Shown in pieces: positions 32,813 through 45,831 of a DNA stretch of 64,000 bases (position 1 is the stretch's first letter; each line of letters opens with the position of its first letter). The position numbers and the translations under genes are program-made. The DNA is from Ptychodera flava. Its lineage: Eukaryota; Hemichordata; Enteropneusta; Ptychoderidae. The DNA is taken from assembly GCF_041260155.1 (NCBI RefSeq), contig NC_091942.1, positions 8,202,501-8,266,500 of the forward strand, in the 5' to 3' direction. The notes under the pieces are model-generated. The model had not been told where the DNA came from. It saw nothing but the letters and a program-made list of their open reading frames with translations, and made no database searches.

Positions 32813-35800
32813 AAGCAACACTTTACATCTCATGGAGAATGAAATTTTAACGCTGCAACTCAACGTGAAATTCCATTTAAAAATTCACTGCAACCACTAT
32901 ACATTTACGCCCTAAGCTACCCATGGTCGGTAAGACTATTCAAAGTGGACTGCGTGATAGGCAACAAGTCGGTCTGAAATTCGAACGATGCAAGTTTAGG
33001 CATGCGAAAATATTTCACTTTTAAAGTTTCCAATTTGTAAAAGTTAGCTTGAAAATTGTGTATCATTTGTCAGATTTGGACTACGGGCCGTGTTTACACT
33101 TACTGACGGTGATAGCGTAACGGGTTTAGGAATAGGACAAGTACAGAATGTTTGTGTGTGTAGGAGGGGGTTGTCTTTCCAATGGCGAACCCATTGACAT
33201 GATATGCTCTTGGATGCCCTTTCATACACTCCCTCACCAGGTATTTCAGCACATGTTCATGTAACCAATGTCTTTTCGAATTGTTCGCTCAAACTGAAGG
33301 ATACTTGGTTCATGTAGAGCTGGTATGTAATTCAATATCAACTTAGGGAGTATGTTTGTATTCGTTTACCATGACAGACACCTTTAGACAAGCTGTGATT
33401 ACTACCATGAGGGAGACGGGCTCGGTGTTATACGGGCGTGCAGTACAACTGTTAAATGCATATATAGTACTTACGCCAATGCTGGTTTTATGCCTGTAAT
33501 ACTGAATGAGAAAAATTCGTAGTAAGTTACATTTAAAAACCATTTTGTGAATATCATAACGTTCCGACATTGACTTTGTAACACATAACTTACTTGTCAA
33601 CAAAATCAAAAGGAAAGCCGTGAATGTAGTGACATTAATCGTCAATGTAAATATTAAATTATATTCACTTCTTTGTTTCGTCTGTATAAAGGTTAAAGTT
33701 ATACCGTAAAGAGAACCCGATGAGGCGACCATAAACGTAACTTGATTAGTCCAAGAAACTATTTACTGTCGATAAACATTTCTGTGGAAAGTCAGCCACC
33801 GTATGATTAATTTAAAACAATTTGTTCGTAATTTGTTCAGAATTTGCTCTCCGGGATACATAATTATGGCCTAAAGGGTTATTAAATACGATATATGATG
33901 CTTTACATCTGTCTGCATGTTTATCTGTCCCTTTAGCCAAACTGTCTGTCTGTCTGTCTGCCTTGCCTATCGAATGTATCTGGCACCGCATAACGGAATA
34001 TTGCTACACGACTGCCCGTAAGCCTCTATAGGACGCTGTCAATCCCATAACCACTCGTTTTGCCGGTAAAATAGTTCAAGGGCTTAAAAACATCGAATAT
34101 GCAATTTTCTAAACTTGAAGTTGATCTCCTTTCAAAATCCCCCTTTCTCTGGGATAGTGGATAAAAAGCAATTATATATATAATGCCTCTTAAATGCGCA
34201 TATAGACAAACACACCTTTTGCCTATATGGTCTAACAAGTCACACTTTGTACATCCGCCATAATCAGATCAGATTAATTAATGATAAGTGACCATGGGCG
34301 AACAACACGAAATCTTTAGAGAAACAGTGATATACTACGACAAATAGATTAAAAAAAAACATTTCATGAAGGCGGAGGATTCGTTGAGCCACAGTGCCTC
34401 CACCCACGGAGGGACGGCGGTTGAGCATTAAAAAGTAATGTTTTCATTCTCTTTTGTTGGCCATTAAGAGCTGTCCGCCCGAAAGAATGGGTATGTAGAA
34501 GCGCGGAATTTAGCGTGGTCCACGCAGAATAAGATGGGTCAAATGTTAAATCGGTTGAGTGCTGGTGGCCGTAAAAATGGTGTTTATGGCGAGTGAATTC
34601 GGAATGGTATGCAGAGGCGATGGCAAGGTGGGAGTGGAATTGTATACAGCGAAAGTAGAGGTAGGTACGTTTATTGAATAAAAATAGAAGCCAGCTGTAT
34701 CACAAACCGAAGTAGGTGAAAGGGCCAAGGACTTTTGTTGGTCTGGAGTCAGAAAGGAGCATCGGAGAATGACTTTTGGATTCTCAAAGTCGCACAATCC
34801 TTGACTGGTCTGGAATTTGAGTGGACTCGTTTCGAGATTTGTCCAGAAATGAAGTTTTCACCCTCTTGTTTCTCTGGATAATCGAATTTGTTCTCAGCGG
34901 ATCGATGCGGTGAAAATAGGGGCCATCTCAAATATGTACAAAATGTTTTCTTCTTGCAAAACACTGTGTTCAATTTATTTTTAACCATGACAATAATAAT
35001 TACTCTCTTTGTGAAGTCTTAGAAACACGCCTTCGTTACAAAGGAATGCCTTCGTTACAAAGGAGCGTAAGTCGAGCCGCTCATATCAAATTGGGCTCAG
35101 AGCAAACAACCAGAGCGCAGTTCCAATTACATCATAGGCATGGGTGTATGTTGGGAAATCGATGACATCATTGGTCACAGGTCAGTTTTGTCATAAATGC
35201 CATGAAACGAAGTCCACATAACCCTAGCATGAAATGACTCAATGAAAAGGCTCTTATAGGCAAACACTAGAATAACAATAAGTACTTTGCAGAAGTGACG
35301 AAGCCTATCGGAAAACGTCATAGGATGACGAATCGATGTACACTTAGCAAAATTTTTCTTATTTTTTCCGCAATGCAACAGAATGACCTTTGACTTCATT
35401 CCTCTGGTGAAAGTGTCTATTTTCCTTCTGTCTGAAGCTGCAACACAGAAATTAAAGAAGGATATGAGATATTTCTTTATTTTTTATTTTCCATAAATAT
35501 TAAATACTTTATCTATACATCAGTGCACACACTCGGTCGTTCTCGCCGTGTTTTATCATGAATGGGTTGTATGTGGAAGCCTTCTGAATAGTAATGTTGA
35601 CTTTTTGAACTGAAATGAAGAAAATACTTACCGGTATTCTTTGCCAATGGGATGAACAAGTACTTACAATTACAGATAAGTTGACCTTAGTACTTGCCCT
35701 TCTTACTAATTGTTTTGTTTTCTGAAAAGGCTTGCGGCATGTTTTACAAGCCTGGGCGAATCATATCTTGCCCGATGGATTTATTGGGGTCAATCTTCCT

Positions 35801-36629
35801 AATTTCATTGAGCAAGTCATTGTCAGAGATCGGGCGAAGGAAAAAAATAATTAAGATGGTCGCCTTTCAGATGTTGACGAAAATCCTCGTTATTACTGAT
35901 TTTCGCAGCAAGATTTGGCCCCACAATGGTAAAATACCAATAAACTCTTTAGCAATATCAACACTATCCGACAGACAAGGCTGGTCGGGTCGCTTTAGTT
36001 GACCTGGGTGTGGCGCTAGGAGAACCAAGGGAAACCTCAAAAGATATGTATGCTTGTGGCCTCGGGTTAGTTGACCCCGATTTGGCACTACTGGGACATT
36101 GGGAAATCTCGGCAGATCTGTGTACCTTCCCTTGGAGCGATTATTACACGTAAGGGGGCATTACCTTGTTAAAGCCCCAGAAAGTTTTATGTATGTTGAA
36201 GACCACATACCAATACTGGACAATGATTTGTACTCATGAGAGGGTATACCTTGGTAAAGCTTCATGGGATGCATGCCATGTCTAGTCCAACCAGGAAGAT
36301 ACGAAGTGGAATATTTTTTGTATTTGTAATCTTGTTTGTTTTGTTTTGTTTTTATTATTCCTTTTAAGCAACGGGTACGGCGCGGACCAGCTTAATAAGA
36401 CTGGGGAGAGTGTAGTGTACATCGCTTTACACCCTCCATGACCTTAGGACACCCTTAAGACTTACAGAATAAAGCTGTACTCAAAAATAATAAACTCCGA
36501 TGCTACAAAACTCGTGTACCTATATCTACGTAACTTACTTGCATCGACGGAAGATTTCCCTGTCCTGACAGAAGGCTTTACCTGTCTAGGAGAGGACTCT
36601 CATACAGGAGATCCGTCTACAGGCTTTTG
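32813..36629. other. Intergenic, no supported gene
   Basis: Open frames of up to about 130 codons occur on both strands, but none has a recognisable domain or splice-consistent partner. A short CTGT run lies near 33944-33962. Confidence 0.4.
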
Positions 36630-37033
36630 ATTGATTTGATTATGCCTTCTTCACAAAATGGGCGGATGATTATATTTTCACAAAGAAGACTCTTTCTAGA
36701 TCTTTACGCTACATGACGTCAGCCGTAATGGACAGACATTAAAGCTCATAAAGGTCATTGTTCTTGACGCCATTGAAGCCTCCCATGTATGGGCCGCGGG
36801 GAACGGGTGTGTGTGGCGATTTCCCATTTGGGTTACAATATGTTATGTCAACGTGTTAACTTCACAACCTTACTGTATCGCTAGAAGTGTTGTGACTACA
36901 CCAACGACGAGATGTCCATTCTACAGACAACTTCCACAAATACAACTGATTCGCACAAGACAATGTTGGTGAAGTGTGTAAGACGCAGCAAATCTCTGTA
37001 GAAATACACATAGGCTTTTTCCAGAAGCTCGAG
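36630..37033 (+). repeat. Dispersed 0.4-kb direct repeat, copy 2
   Basis: This is the counterpart of 32408-32812 with small insertions and deletions. It lies 4.2 kb away in the same orientation. Confidence 0.8.
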
Positions 37034-40000
37034 TGTGAGGAAGAATTATCAGTATCTAATTTTCTACATCATGTATGTAGAAAAACTTGATTTGAGCTTA
37101 TGGTCATATAAGTTGTTACAAGTATAGAGGCTGTTCCTATTAGAACATAGCGAAAAAGATTTCACAGCAACAGTTACCGAAGGTGGACAGTTAGGTATAC
37201 AGTACGTTTACTTTTTTGTACATCGCATACAAGTTTTGTAGATAACATTGTAGATACAGTGCGTGCTGGTTTACTGTAATTAATTAATGAGTCGGTGACT
37301 TGCAAATGTGTCGTGATACCCAAGCTTATTGTTTGTGTTGTAGGTGAAATGTGTCCGTCTCATACGCTGAGTTGCGGTACCTAGGTGAAACGCACTGTAA
37401 GAAGATAGAACACACACCGAAGGGCTAAATTATTTGGCAAGTTGATTGTAGAGACTGAAGTTAATTAGGGTGGAGTTAATTAGTCCCAGTTTCCTGTTCA
37501 CACACAGCAGGCTAAGAAGCGAGATGTTTACTTAACAAGTTTATACTCTTATTTTTAATCCTGATATGAAAAATAAAATCTCATGTTTTATACATAGCTC
37601 GGTATTTTCATGAAAAGTCTTTTTTTAAATTGGCATATTACACAATAAAAACGGTATTCGAAAAACATTTCTGTCTGACACAAATGTCATAGTGGCTACT
37701 TCATTTATTCTACTCGTGTTTATCCATGTGTCTTACAGAAAAAACTGATCGGCACCTGTCTGCATTCATTGTATCATGTTTCAAATACGGAGTGTTGACA
37801 TATTATCCGGCAGCAATCCATTAAGTTATCATCAACATGATAAGTATTTCGGCACCTCTGTTGTATGTTCCCAAACATTCAAATGACTTGGTTCTTTTTT
37901 ATCTGCGATGTTATCTACAAAACTTGTGTGCGACCTACAAAAAATACACGTAATGTATACGAAACTGTTCAACTTCGGTGACTGTTGCTGTAGACTCATA
38001 TTTGGTATATGAATATGCATCAAAGAGAGCTTAAGGGGCAAGTATTAGTGATGCTAACTTTTGAAGCTTGTTCTAGTTTTTAATGTCAACCACGTTCTTG
38101 TTCTACTTCTAAAGCATAGTGAGATACACAGTATTGCGGTGTTCACGCTAGAGCAAACCACACTGGCTGTCATTTGGCGAAGCTGTTTTAAAGTCATAAA
38201 CCCTCACTCGCGAATTCAATTTTTCGCCCAACAAAATCATGGTTTGGACGCATCATGGGATCAATCTCTCAAATGCGATCGCCTTTGCACAATTACTTCC
38301 GGGTCCTGGAAGCGCCCCAAGTACTCCGGACACTAGAATGGTATTAGAATGCAAAGGAGAGTAGCAAAGTCGATCGGCATCAAACGACATGGGGAACAGC
38401 ATTGTAAAGGCAAAACTAACATAGAGACGGTTTCCGAGCATAACCATGTAAACATGTAAACAATAACCATGTAACCATGTATCTGACATAATATGGATAA
38501 GGAGTTTCTTTTCCTTGGTAATTTTAGCAAAAAAAATCCCTAACTGCTGCCATCATTCTGGATTGTGACAAAATATCTAATTTGGTATAAGTACTTTTTT
38601 GATCTGTTACATTCGAGATGTGCTAAATTAAATCGTTCTAAAATATTGTCCCTTTCTGTAACGGCGATTGTGGAACTGTTCTTCATTCTCGGTACTTAAA
38701 TCAGTGACAAATCCCCCTACAAGCGGCAGACTTTTCACGCTTGAGTCAGAGTATTTGAGATATGTTGCCATATTCAACTAATTAGCATGGTCTACAGATG
38801 ACGAGTATGTAACTATTGAATTAACTTTAATTAATAAAGACAGAACTTTTCTTCACTTCTAAATATCCAACGAACTTTGGTGCATAATACCTGACTTATA
38901 TCACGCGTAAACGCTAGCTCGAAGGTAGTTATAATAAAGGGCACGTGACTTCAGCACATGATACTTCCATGGTGCTTTACTCCATTGGGGCCTACAGGGG
39001 CGTAACGCGCCGTTGTTCAGAACTTTTGACAAGATATCATGTGTGAACCAACCAACCTGTGCAAAGCTTGAATATGATAATCATAAAATAGCTTGTTCTT
39101 ATCGACGTTAGACTTATATAAGTTTGAGACTCATGGTGATACCGGTCGCGTTACGACGCGCAGACCAACATAACTTGAACACTCACCTGCATGTATTAAC
39201 AAATGTAAGAATAGCCATAAGTGATACGCGCTGTTCAGCAGCCGAATGTGTCTCTCCATGTCAACTGAAGAGCGTACGTTTCCCCTCGATGTTATCAGAT
39301 AGATATTCCTCACCTTGACTATCGCCTATCAATATCCACTGTTGCTGCTTAAACATGAAAACTCTAGTCGCAGAATTCACGTGACGGGTACCCACACAGT
39401 GTGTCAGTAGATGTATACCTGAGTCATTACTTTTTTCTGTTCGCTTTCTGTTGCATTCGTACATACCTAAAATGATTTATAATAACATAAACTAGATTCA
39501 TCTGCACCGAACAGCCTCAAGCGTGTAAAGAAACCCATATGAGGTACAAAATCTCCAAAACAAGCCTCGAATTTTCAATGACGTTGAAGGTACTGGAACT
39601 TTAAACAAATAAACACACTCTTTAACAATAACCGTACGCGCCGCGTTAAAGTATAAGTACAAGTGAAAATGAATTTCAACTTTTAGTTTTGCTTAAGGTA
39701 AACTCTAAGGCTAAATAGGGGAAAATGGAGATATTTCAAATGTTGAGGTTTTCCGAGTCGTACCACAGAATCCTATTTTAGGTCAACAAATGATTGAATC
39801 AGAAAAATATTTCGGGAAGCGATACACAAATAACTGATAAATAAGTAAATAAGTAGATTAAATAAGTAAGAGTAAGAGAGAGAAAACTCATTTGCGATTC
39901 ACAGAAACGTCCGGCGTTTTCGAACGCCATATAAACTACAAACGATAAGTCTGGATAATCCCTGCGAAATCACATTCTCTCCTCCAAAAACGTCGATCAT

Positions 40001-41249
40001 TCGGTTTTGAGGTGCACAAGTAAGCTTGATTAAATATGTTTATTTTGTAGATAATTAATCATACTTTTTATTACAATCATTATTTGCTTTTGACTTACAA
40101 ACGATTGATCTGAACGTCGTTTAAACTGCCCGCACTTATCAGTTTTCACTGTCGGGGGTCTAATAAAATTCAACCCAAGAACTCTTTCATAACTGATAAC
40201 ATCAGCTTGTCTAGACCACAGACAAATAGAGAAATAGACTATCAACGGGTATTGTTCAAGGCGTGAAGCGGTTACGTAACCCATCCATGTTCGCCTCGCC
40301 TCAGGTAGCTCTCGCCTCTCTTTTCCGAAGAGTGCCGACCATGCATCCTTCGGTAATTTTCGGATTTTCGCCAATTGTTAGGCGAAAGTATGTTCGGCAA
40401 AGTTTGTGTTGTTGTTGTCGCGTGGAGCTGAACGGAATTGGCGTACTGGCGAAAACGGTAGTGTTTTGAGCTTCAGGAAAGCGAGTTTTACCATTTTAAA
40501 AATTCCTCACATATTTTTATGAATATATAATGAGTGTGTTTGAACCAAATTTGAAAGTCTTTTATCGATACTGTCTGGTTTTACTCAATGGTTTACGGTC
40601 AGTCATACCGTCTTTTACACGTTCGTCAAGGAAGAACATGTTAATGAAACTGCTGGCATGTTATGTTTTGATTGGCGTGAAGCAGTGTTTCTGCACTGAG
40701 AGCTCACAAAGCAACTGCAGTTGCTACGCGACAGTCAGCACGATGCCATCTCGTCATATTTTTCGCATAATCTCGTGCAATTATCAACCACAAACAAAGT
40801 CTCCAAAAAGTTTAACACCGTTGAAGCTCATTTTAATATGAAAAGGCCATAGTCCGAGACGACCGAGACGACCATGGAACAAAAGGCATGCCGCGTTGCT
40901 AGTCTGTTTTTCTCTTTGTATGTGTCTAGACGTTTGCTGTCAAAACAATCAACAGGAACACAGTTAGTTGACGCTACATGCAAATTTGGTTGGAAACAAG
41001 AAACAAACAACAGCTGTAGTTTTTCATGTACTTTCTCTTTTCAAAGTAACTTGTGCAATGTAAGTATTCAAGTCCGATTACCATAGTTGATTGGCGTGTA
41101 ATTTGTCATGATTCTCACTTTTATTCCGCACTTTTTGCTTACAAAAATTAAACCTGTCTCCAACCACATTTGCGTGTAGCGTCAACTAATTTATTTCCTG
41201 TTCACTGTTTTACGGACACATTTTCTTCTCTATCCAACTATCCTACTCT
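37034..41249. other. Intergenic, no confident gene
   Basis: I see no domain-level coding evidence. The plus-strand frame 40638-40841 begins MLMKLLACYVLIG, which resembles a signal sequence followed by a Cys/Ser-rich stretch. A second plus-strand frame (40874-41057) ends exactly at a GTAAGT donor-like site. Either could be an exon of an unrecognised gene, but nothing else supports them. Confidence 0.3.
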
Positions 41250-41670
41250 ACATACAGACACGATGCCTTTAACACCGCACTGACTTCGTAAGTCGCGGTA
41301 AATGATAAGTACAAATTGTACTCTACAGACAGACACGATGCCTTTAGCACCACTGACTTCGTAAGTCGTGCTAAATGATAAGTACAAATTATATTCTACA
41401 GACAGACACGATGCCTTTAGCACCACTGACTTCGTACGTCGTGCTAAATGATAAGTACAAATTGTACTCTACAGACAGACACGATGCCTTTAGCACCACT
41501 GACTTCGTAAGTCGTGCTAAATGATAAGTACAAATTATACTCTACAGACAGACACGATGCCTTTAGCACCACTGACTTCGTACGTCGTGCTAAATGATAA
41601 GTACAAATTGTACTCTACAGACAGACACGATGCCTTTAGCACCACTGACTTCGTAAGTCGTGCTAAAAGT
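41250..41670 (+). repeat. 73-bp satellite, six copies, each with a hairpin
   Basis: The box ACGATGCCTTTAGCACCACT recurs with CGATGCC at 41261, 41336, 41409, 41482, 41555 and 41628 (period 75, then 73). Within each unit TAGCAC pairs with GTGCTA and GACTT with AAGTC, a short bulged stem-loop. Copies 2 and 4 carry GTAAGTCG and ATTATA; copies 3 and 5 carry GTACGTCG and ATTGTA. The array therefore has a 146-bp dimer periodicity. Confidence 0.95.
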
Positions 41671-42597
41671 TAAGTAAATATTGTCATCCAATTTTGTACA
41701 GGTCAATGGAGCCCGCTGAAAGAACACCCAAAATGACGATCATGAGAGAGTATAAAAATTGGGAATTCCCGACTCTTTGACAAACAGTGAAAAGCTGAGC
41801 ACGGTGACCTACGGAAAAAAAATATAAAAAGTACAAGACGTATATTACCTAACTGCTTCCTATAAAAGTTTTACGAAATTGACAATACTGGAAGGTAGAA
41901 ATATTCCATCAAATAAAACTTTTAGTTTCTGAAATTTTGTTTTGTAAAATGACAAGTTAGGCAAAAATAAAGAAAATTCCAGTTATTCACACACTTTTTT
42001 ATTTAAATTTGAACCTTTACTGTTCAAAATTTTACTTTGGTGTTCAATCGTACGATGAAAATGTGAACATTTTATTCATCAGTCCGGGTCATTTCCAAAA
42101 TTGGCGAGGCTAAACCACAATATTATTTCCATTATTAGCCAAATCACCGATCGGATTACGTCATCGATAAGACTTCTGTCTCTGCAGGTTTGCTAGCATT
42201 GTATTAATCACTTTCAGCCATTTTCGGCCCTCATGTAGGCCGTAAACCCCAAAACTTTGCACTTCTTTCATTATCAATATGATCCTGTGTTCTGCAAGCA
42301 CAATCAATAAGACTATTAATCAAAGCAGCAGCCAAGATATTTACGTTTCATTTAGATCACCCCTTTCCTAATTTCCTTCATCTCTCTCTGGCGTAGAATG
42401 TTTGATAGCTGCCATCTCCAATTTTTTCTGAACTATCTGTGTATTCTGAACTATCTGTGTAGATACGCAATGTATATTTCGCAAGACTTTAGGCAAGGCA
42501 TGAAAGCAATATGTGGGGTTCGGTTGTCTGAGATGAGACTAACAATGCGTGTTGACAGAGTGGCTACACAACTGTCCAAGATTATGAAAGAATACGG
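41671..42597. other. Intergenic, nothing recognised
   Basis: AT-rich sequence with short open frames only; no splice-consistent exon. Confidence 0.4.
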
Positions 42598-42710
42598 TTA
42601 ATTGTTTATTTCACAAACGATATCCGTATTCCTATGACATGTGTAATGCCAAGTGTTTTGGCAAAATCCCTCTGTCACAACTCCACTTTCACAATATTTT
42701 TGACACGGAT
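42598..42710 (-). CDS. Orphan Cys-rich exon, EGF-like fragment
   Basis: After a possible acceptor ATCGTAG, the minus strand reads PCQKYCESGV and continues to a TAA at 42598-42600, with five cysteines in 36 codons. The start resembles the phase-1 beginning of the EGF exons (x-D-P-C), but the C-x-C and C-x2-C half of the module is missing. It lies 2.1 kb downstream of the stop of the receptor tail, so it does not belong to that transcript as modelled. It may be a terminal exon of a lost gene or a chance frame. Confidence 0.3.
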
Positions 42711-44838
42711 CTACGATGATAAGCTCAAAAATTATGTGAATGGTGCAGCACAGGAGTTTATTACGAGATGGAGTTGAACACACTATGGCCTTCGTAAACA
42801 TGGAAGCATTTTGAAGTTGCCAGGAGATACTCGCTGGAGCTGCTGATGTCAAAGTTTTACTGAAGGCGCGCTGGCAGCTGATTGGCTAATGATAGGAAAC
42901 AAATATTTTGGTATTAGAGCCGTCAATTTTGGAAATGACCCGGACTGGTCATTGTAACGAACTTGAATTTAATTATTTTTTTCATTCATTGATTTTAACT
43001 GATTTTTGTAAAACAATTGTGACTTTTCATCGTATGTATGTAGAAAATCCAGCATGATGACCAAATCTGATATCTTTGACATGTGATTATTATAATATAC
43101 AAAATCCAAAAATCTCTCATGCAATATTATAGCACTAATTACATTTTTCTAATCATATAATCAAACAATATTAAAGCAATAAATTACCTTCAATCTCTTG
43201 ATTTTCATATTTTTGTGTTGAAGTTTTCAGTATTTATTAGCCTATCAACACAATCTACAAACATAATGTACACTTATATAGCTGTCAGTTGCACATCATA
43301 TACATCGAAATGTCAATATACCATAAGACTGCTGCATATTCGTACTTACGCTGTATGAACACTTTTAAGCATTTCGACACTATTAAAAAATAACTACAAA
43401 AATGATGTTGATACACAATAAAATATTGAACAAACTCAAGTTTAACATACCTACTGGTCATTCATATTCTTGTTGCACTGTATGTATAATGTATTCATTG
43501 TAAAATGACAAATACTATAATAATTGCCAAATAATTTTCAGTCTGAACTCTAATTCAATTAATACCAAAAGTGTTGTTTAAATATACAAGCTTAGTAAGC
43601 AAACTGAATATTTTATCTTTCAGCATGTTGAAAGGAGAAAGCAAGAAGCTTTACTCGATACATTGCAGGGAGATACTGAAAACAATTATCAAAAGTTTCA
43701 GCTTAAATTCTGCCCAGTTACAAAGCCTACTTGTCGTTTTCTTTATGAAAATTCAATTGCGTTCATACATTTTTAGATATATAAGAAAAAAGTAAGGAAT
43801 GCGAAAAACAGTTGTAGATTTTTTTAATTATAACTTACATAATAACAGTTTGGTGGCATTAACCATTTATTCATTTTTCATTGAATTACCTGCCAAACTA
43901 TGGAATCTGATAAAGTGAAAAGTAACAGGGAACCAAAATATTTCAGGTTCCCTTATACCAGTTGCAGCCAACGAACAATGCACTTTTAAAGGGGTCATTA
44001 TTATAAGGTAAATTGTGCAGGACCAGTAATTTTAACTGGCTGATTTTAAGCCTAGAGTATAATTATCTCGCTATTCATAGTTTGCCCTCCAACTGAAATA
44101 TTCTCGACATACCCTCCCGCACTCAAACTTCATTTTTACCCACTCCCAACTTATGTTTGCCCGTTTCCCCTCCCCATTGTGAATTTGAAGCTCCCCTGCC
44201 CTGTGGAGAAAAGAAATTGTCGATTTCTCTTGCGCTGGAAATAAATCCCTTTAAAATTTTTCCATTCCCCTCTAGACATGAACCTCCCCTGCCTTGTCAT
44301 TAAAAAAACTCGATTTTTCCCATAAATAGGTTCAACTTCCTCTGTCCGCATTTTACAAGTAACTTCCCCTCTCCTCGTTTTACCGAATCCCGGTGCCCAA
44401 GCTAATCTACCGATATCTGACCTGCCCGACAAAACTCAAAATCTGCTCCCTGCAACTAAAAATATGTCCCTCGCCCATGCAAAATTAAAATTTCGCCTGC
44501 CCTCCAAAATTGCCCCCGAAATAGCCTTTTCGATGACTAGTTCCCATGGCTGCACTTGTTATACGTACAGCAAACTTTCAAGTCCCCCCTACTACCTCCA
44601 TAATTTTCACCCTCCCCCTTGAATTTCTCCACCCGCCTTTAACAGTTTTTGTGAATGCAACATCATCTCATATCATTCTGTTTACATGCAACAAATCCCT
44701 AATAAGAATCAGACACAGATGAAATGTAAGTGGACTCATAAGAAAAAAGCTAAGGGAAGCGAGTCAGTTCCTCGTCCAATATGCTAATCTATAGAATTCC
44801 TGTCGAATGCCTCCAGTTTGGTGCTTTTCGGTGAATAA
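42711..44838. other. Region downstream of the receptor gene
   Basis: This probably contains the 3' UTR of the receptor gene (just below 44839), but I could not fix a polyadenylation site. 44150-44560 is a C/T-rich dispersed repeat related to 15560-15830. Frames through the repeat are not genes. Confidence 0.45.
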
Positions 44839-45831
44839 TTAATAGACTATTTCATAATCAGAGTTTTCTGTAAATCTGTCACGTTCCATACTGGTTCCAT
44901 GAAGCAGCTCACCGCCTTCGCATACAAGATTACTTTCGCCTCGGGAAATTTCGTCTCGTGGCGGACTTTTATCAGTGGCCTGGTCAGAACCTTCACTGGT
45001 GATATTTGTTTTGAAGCCGTGATTCCCAGCCTGGATAACATTTTGGTCCAGACGCTGTTCTTCTCCTTCATAAGCTGTACGCTCAACAAATCTGCTTGCA
45101 TACTGCTGTTGAAGAGCGCCCCTACTGTATTCTCCGTCTCCCGGTTGGTTTGTAAATTTCTTTGATGTGGGGGTCTTTATGGATTGGTATTCACTCTTGG
45201 GTACCTTTTCAAGTTGGGTGTAGGCAGATTCTCCAGCGCTGTGATTCTCGGCCTGGATACCAATGTGGTCTAGACACGCTTCTTTTCCTTTGTAATTTAC
45301 ACTCCCAACGAATTCGCCTACAGACTGCTGTTGAAGAGCGCTCTCACTGTGTTCTCTGTCTCCCTGTTGGTTTGTAAATTTCTTTGATGTGGTGTCGTTA
45401 GGGGTTGGTATTCACTCTTGGGTACCTTTTCAAGTTGGGTGTAGGCAGATTCTCCAGTGTTGTGATTCTCGGCCTGGATAGCATTGTGGTCCAGACACGG
45501 TTCTTCTCCTTCGTAATTTACACTCTCTCCGGTTACAGACTGCTGTTGAAGAGCGACCTCACTGTGTTCTCTGTCTCCCGGTTCGTTTGAAGTTTTGTTT
45601 GACGTGGTAATATTTATGGGTTGGTTTTCACTCTTGGGTACTTTTTCAAGTTCAGTGTAGGCAGATTCTCCTGTGTCTGACTCGAAAGTATGAAAGAACG
45701 GTTCTCCAGAGGCACGGCTGTTATTGTTATTGCTTGGCGACACCTGTGCTGGCCCCTCGACAGAAGGTAGAGTTGTATCGTGAGCTATATCCTGAAGTGT
45801 CATTGCAGAGTTCATCGCCGATTTTTTCAAT
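44839..45831 (-). CDS. Cytoplasmic tail exon with ITAM/ITIM-like repeats
   Basis: This terminal exon follows a TTCCTAG acceptor in phase 2, matching the transmembrane exon upstream. The tail holds three copies of a ~65-residue repeat, each beginning SAYT(E/Q)LEKVPKSE. Repeats 2 and 3 continue into YQPL and YQSI, giving YxxL-x7-YxxL/I, which fits the ITAM consensus. Repeat 1 has N instead of the second Tyr. SAYTEL and SAYTQL also fit the ITIM consensus, and the protein ends in SDYEIVY, another ITIM-like motif. Repeat 2 lacks one base at 45391-45400 relative to repeats 1 and 3. Read literally, the frame then stops at 45318-45320; the repeat pattern resumes in the neighbouring frame until TAA at 44839-44841. 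Confidence 0.82.

Noticed and set aside
33343..33732. Minus-strand frame of 129 codons with hydrophobic patches
   Set aside because: AT-rich chance frame; patches are not organised as a signal or membrane helix set and no paralogue is visible.
32408..37033. LTR retrotransposon bounded by the two 0.4-kb direct repeats
   Set aside because: No TG...CA termini, primer-binding site, polypurine tract or pol motifs between them.
41250..41670. CRISPR-like regular repeats
   Set aside because: Direct tandem units without unique spacers in a eukaryotic genome; this is a satellite.
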